In this document: positions 5,306 through 5,404 of the stretch, piece after piece
How positions within the stretch are numbered: the first letter of the stretch is position 1
Layout of the letters: each line of letters begins with the position of its first letter
Origin: Candidatus Sulfopaludibacter sp. SbA3
GTDB lineage: Bacteria; Acidobacteriota; Terriglobia; 2-12-FULL-54-10
Assembly (NCBI GenBank): GCA_945865705.1
Contig: CAMBEY010000208.1
Coordinates: forward strand, 1-5,404
Reading direction: 5' to 3'
Length of the DNA stretch: 5,404 nt
The notes under the pieces: generated by a model
Seen by the model: the letters and a program-made list of their open reading frames with translations, nothing else
The model's database searches: none
Told to the model about the DNA's origin: nothing
Position numbers and translations under genes: made by a program

Positions 5306-5404
5306 ACCCCCACCCCCGAATCCCCAACCCCCCAGTTTGTCAATTTGGTCAGAGTGGTCAGAACCGTGAACGTTTGCACTTTGGTCAGAACCGCAAATTC
5401 CGCG
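5306..5404 (-). repeat. right arm of the perfect 99-bp inverted repeat, flush with the window end
   Basis: This is the exact reverse complement of 5032-5130. The match continues to the last base of the window, so the true repeat may be longer. Perfect identity in otherwise degenerate repeat DNA means that the duplication is recent, that the arms are kept identical by conversion, or that the join is artificial. Confidence 0.93.
5307..5333 (-). other. G-quadruplex motif, minus strand
   Basis: This is the mirror of the plus-strand motif: C-runs of 5, 5, 4 and 6 here give four G-runs on the minus strand. The two motifs flank the loop on opposite strands, so each strand of this region has one quadruplex-forming tract and one C-rich tract. 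Confidence 0.75.

Noticed and set aside
4891..5404. Insertion sequence with terminal inverted repeats
   Set aside because: The 175-base loop has no transposase, and no target-site duplication can be assessed because the right end is cut.

Overview
This is a bacterial chromosomal housekeeping locus followed by an unusual repeat region. Every gene I can support reads on the minus strand, so transcription runs from high to low coordinates. In that direction the order is: a 9-bp-periodic repeat region with a large inverted repeat (about 4980-5404); a sigma70-like promoter (4885-4912); tRNA-Thr(TGT), tRNA-Thr(GGT) and tRNA-Gly(TCC); a 425-base gap without a recognised gene; tRNA-Tyr(GTA); tuf (EF-Tu); and the start of the S10 ribosomal protein operon, rpsJ, rplC, rplD, rplW and the 5' part of rplB, which runs off the left edge. 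The source looks like a moderately GC-rich, non-proteobacterial Gram-negative. The style of EF-Tu and L3 and the loosely packed S10 operon make me lean to Acidobacteriota, but this is an inference from memory and was not tested.

The genes form a translation-supply unit. Four tRNAs, the elongation factor that delivers aminoacyl-tRNAs, and ribosomal proteins S10, L3, L4, L23 and L2 lie on one strand. The tRNA content (two Thr, one Gly, one Tyr, same anticodons) matches the tRNA cluster ahead of tufB in Escherichia coli, but the order is permuted and the tuf gene leads directly into the S10 operon. Only rplD and rplW are tightly coupled (4-base GTGA overlap). The other S10 genes are separated by spacers of about 80-120 bases, which is loose for this operon. 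Two of these spacers share a 16-base motif 13-14 bases ahead of the rplC and rplD starts, and one carries a tandem 17-bp duplication and a hairpin.

Upstream of the tRNA promoter the sequence stops looking like ordinary DNA. From about 4982 it is organised in degenerate 9-bp units. A 99-bp segment (5032-5130) is repeated perfectly in inverse orientation at 5306-5404, flush with the window end, around a 175-base loop that itself contains an array of ten 9-bp units. Each arm carries a four-run G-quadruplex motif, on opposite strands. I recognise no named element here. It is either a real hairpin-forming minisatellite element or partly an assembly or amplification artefact at a contig end. It is the most interesting part of the window.

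I see no CRISPR array, transposase, phage gene or defence gene.
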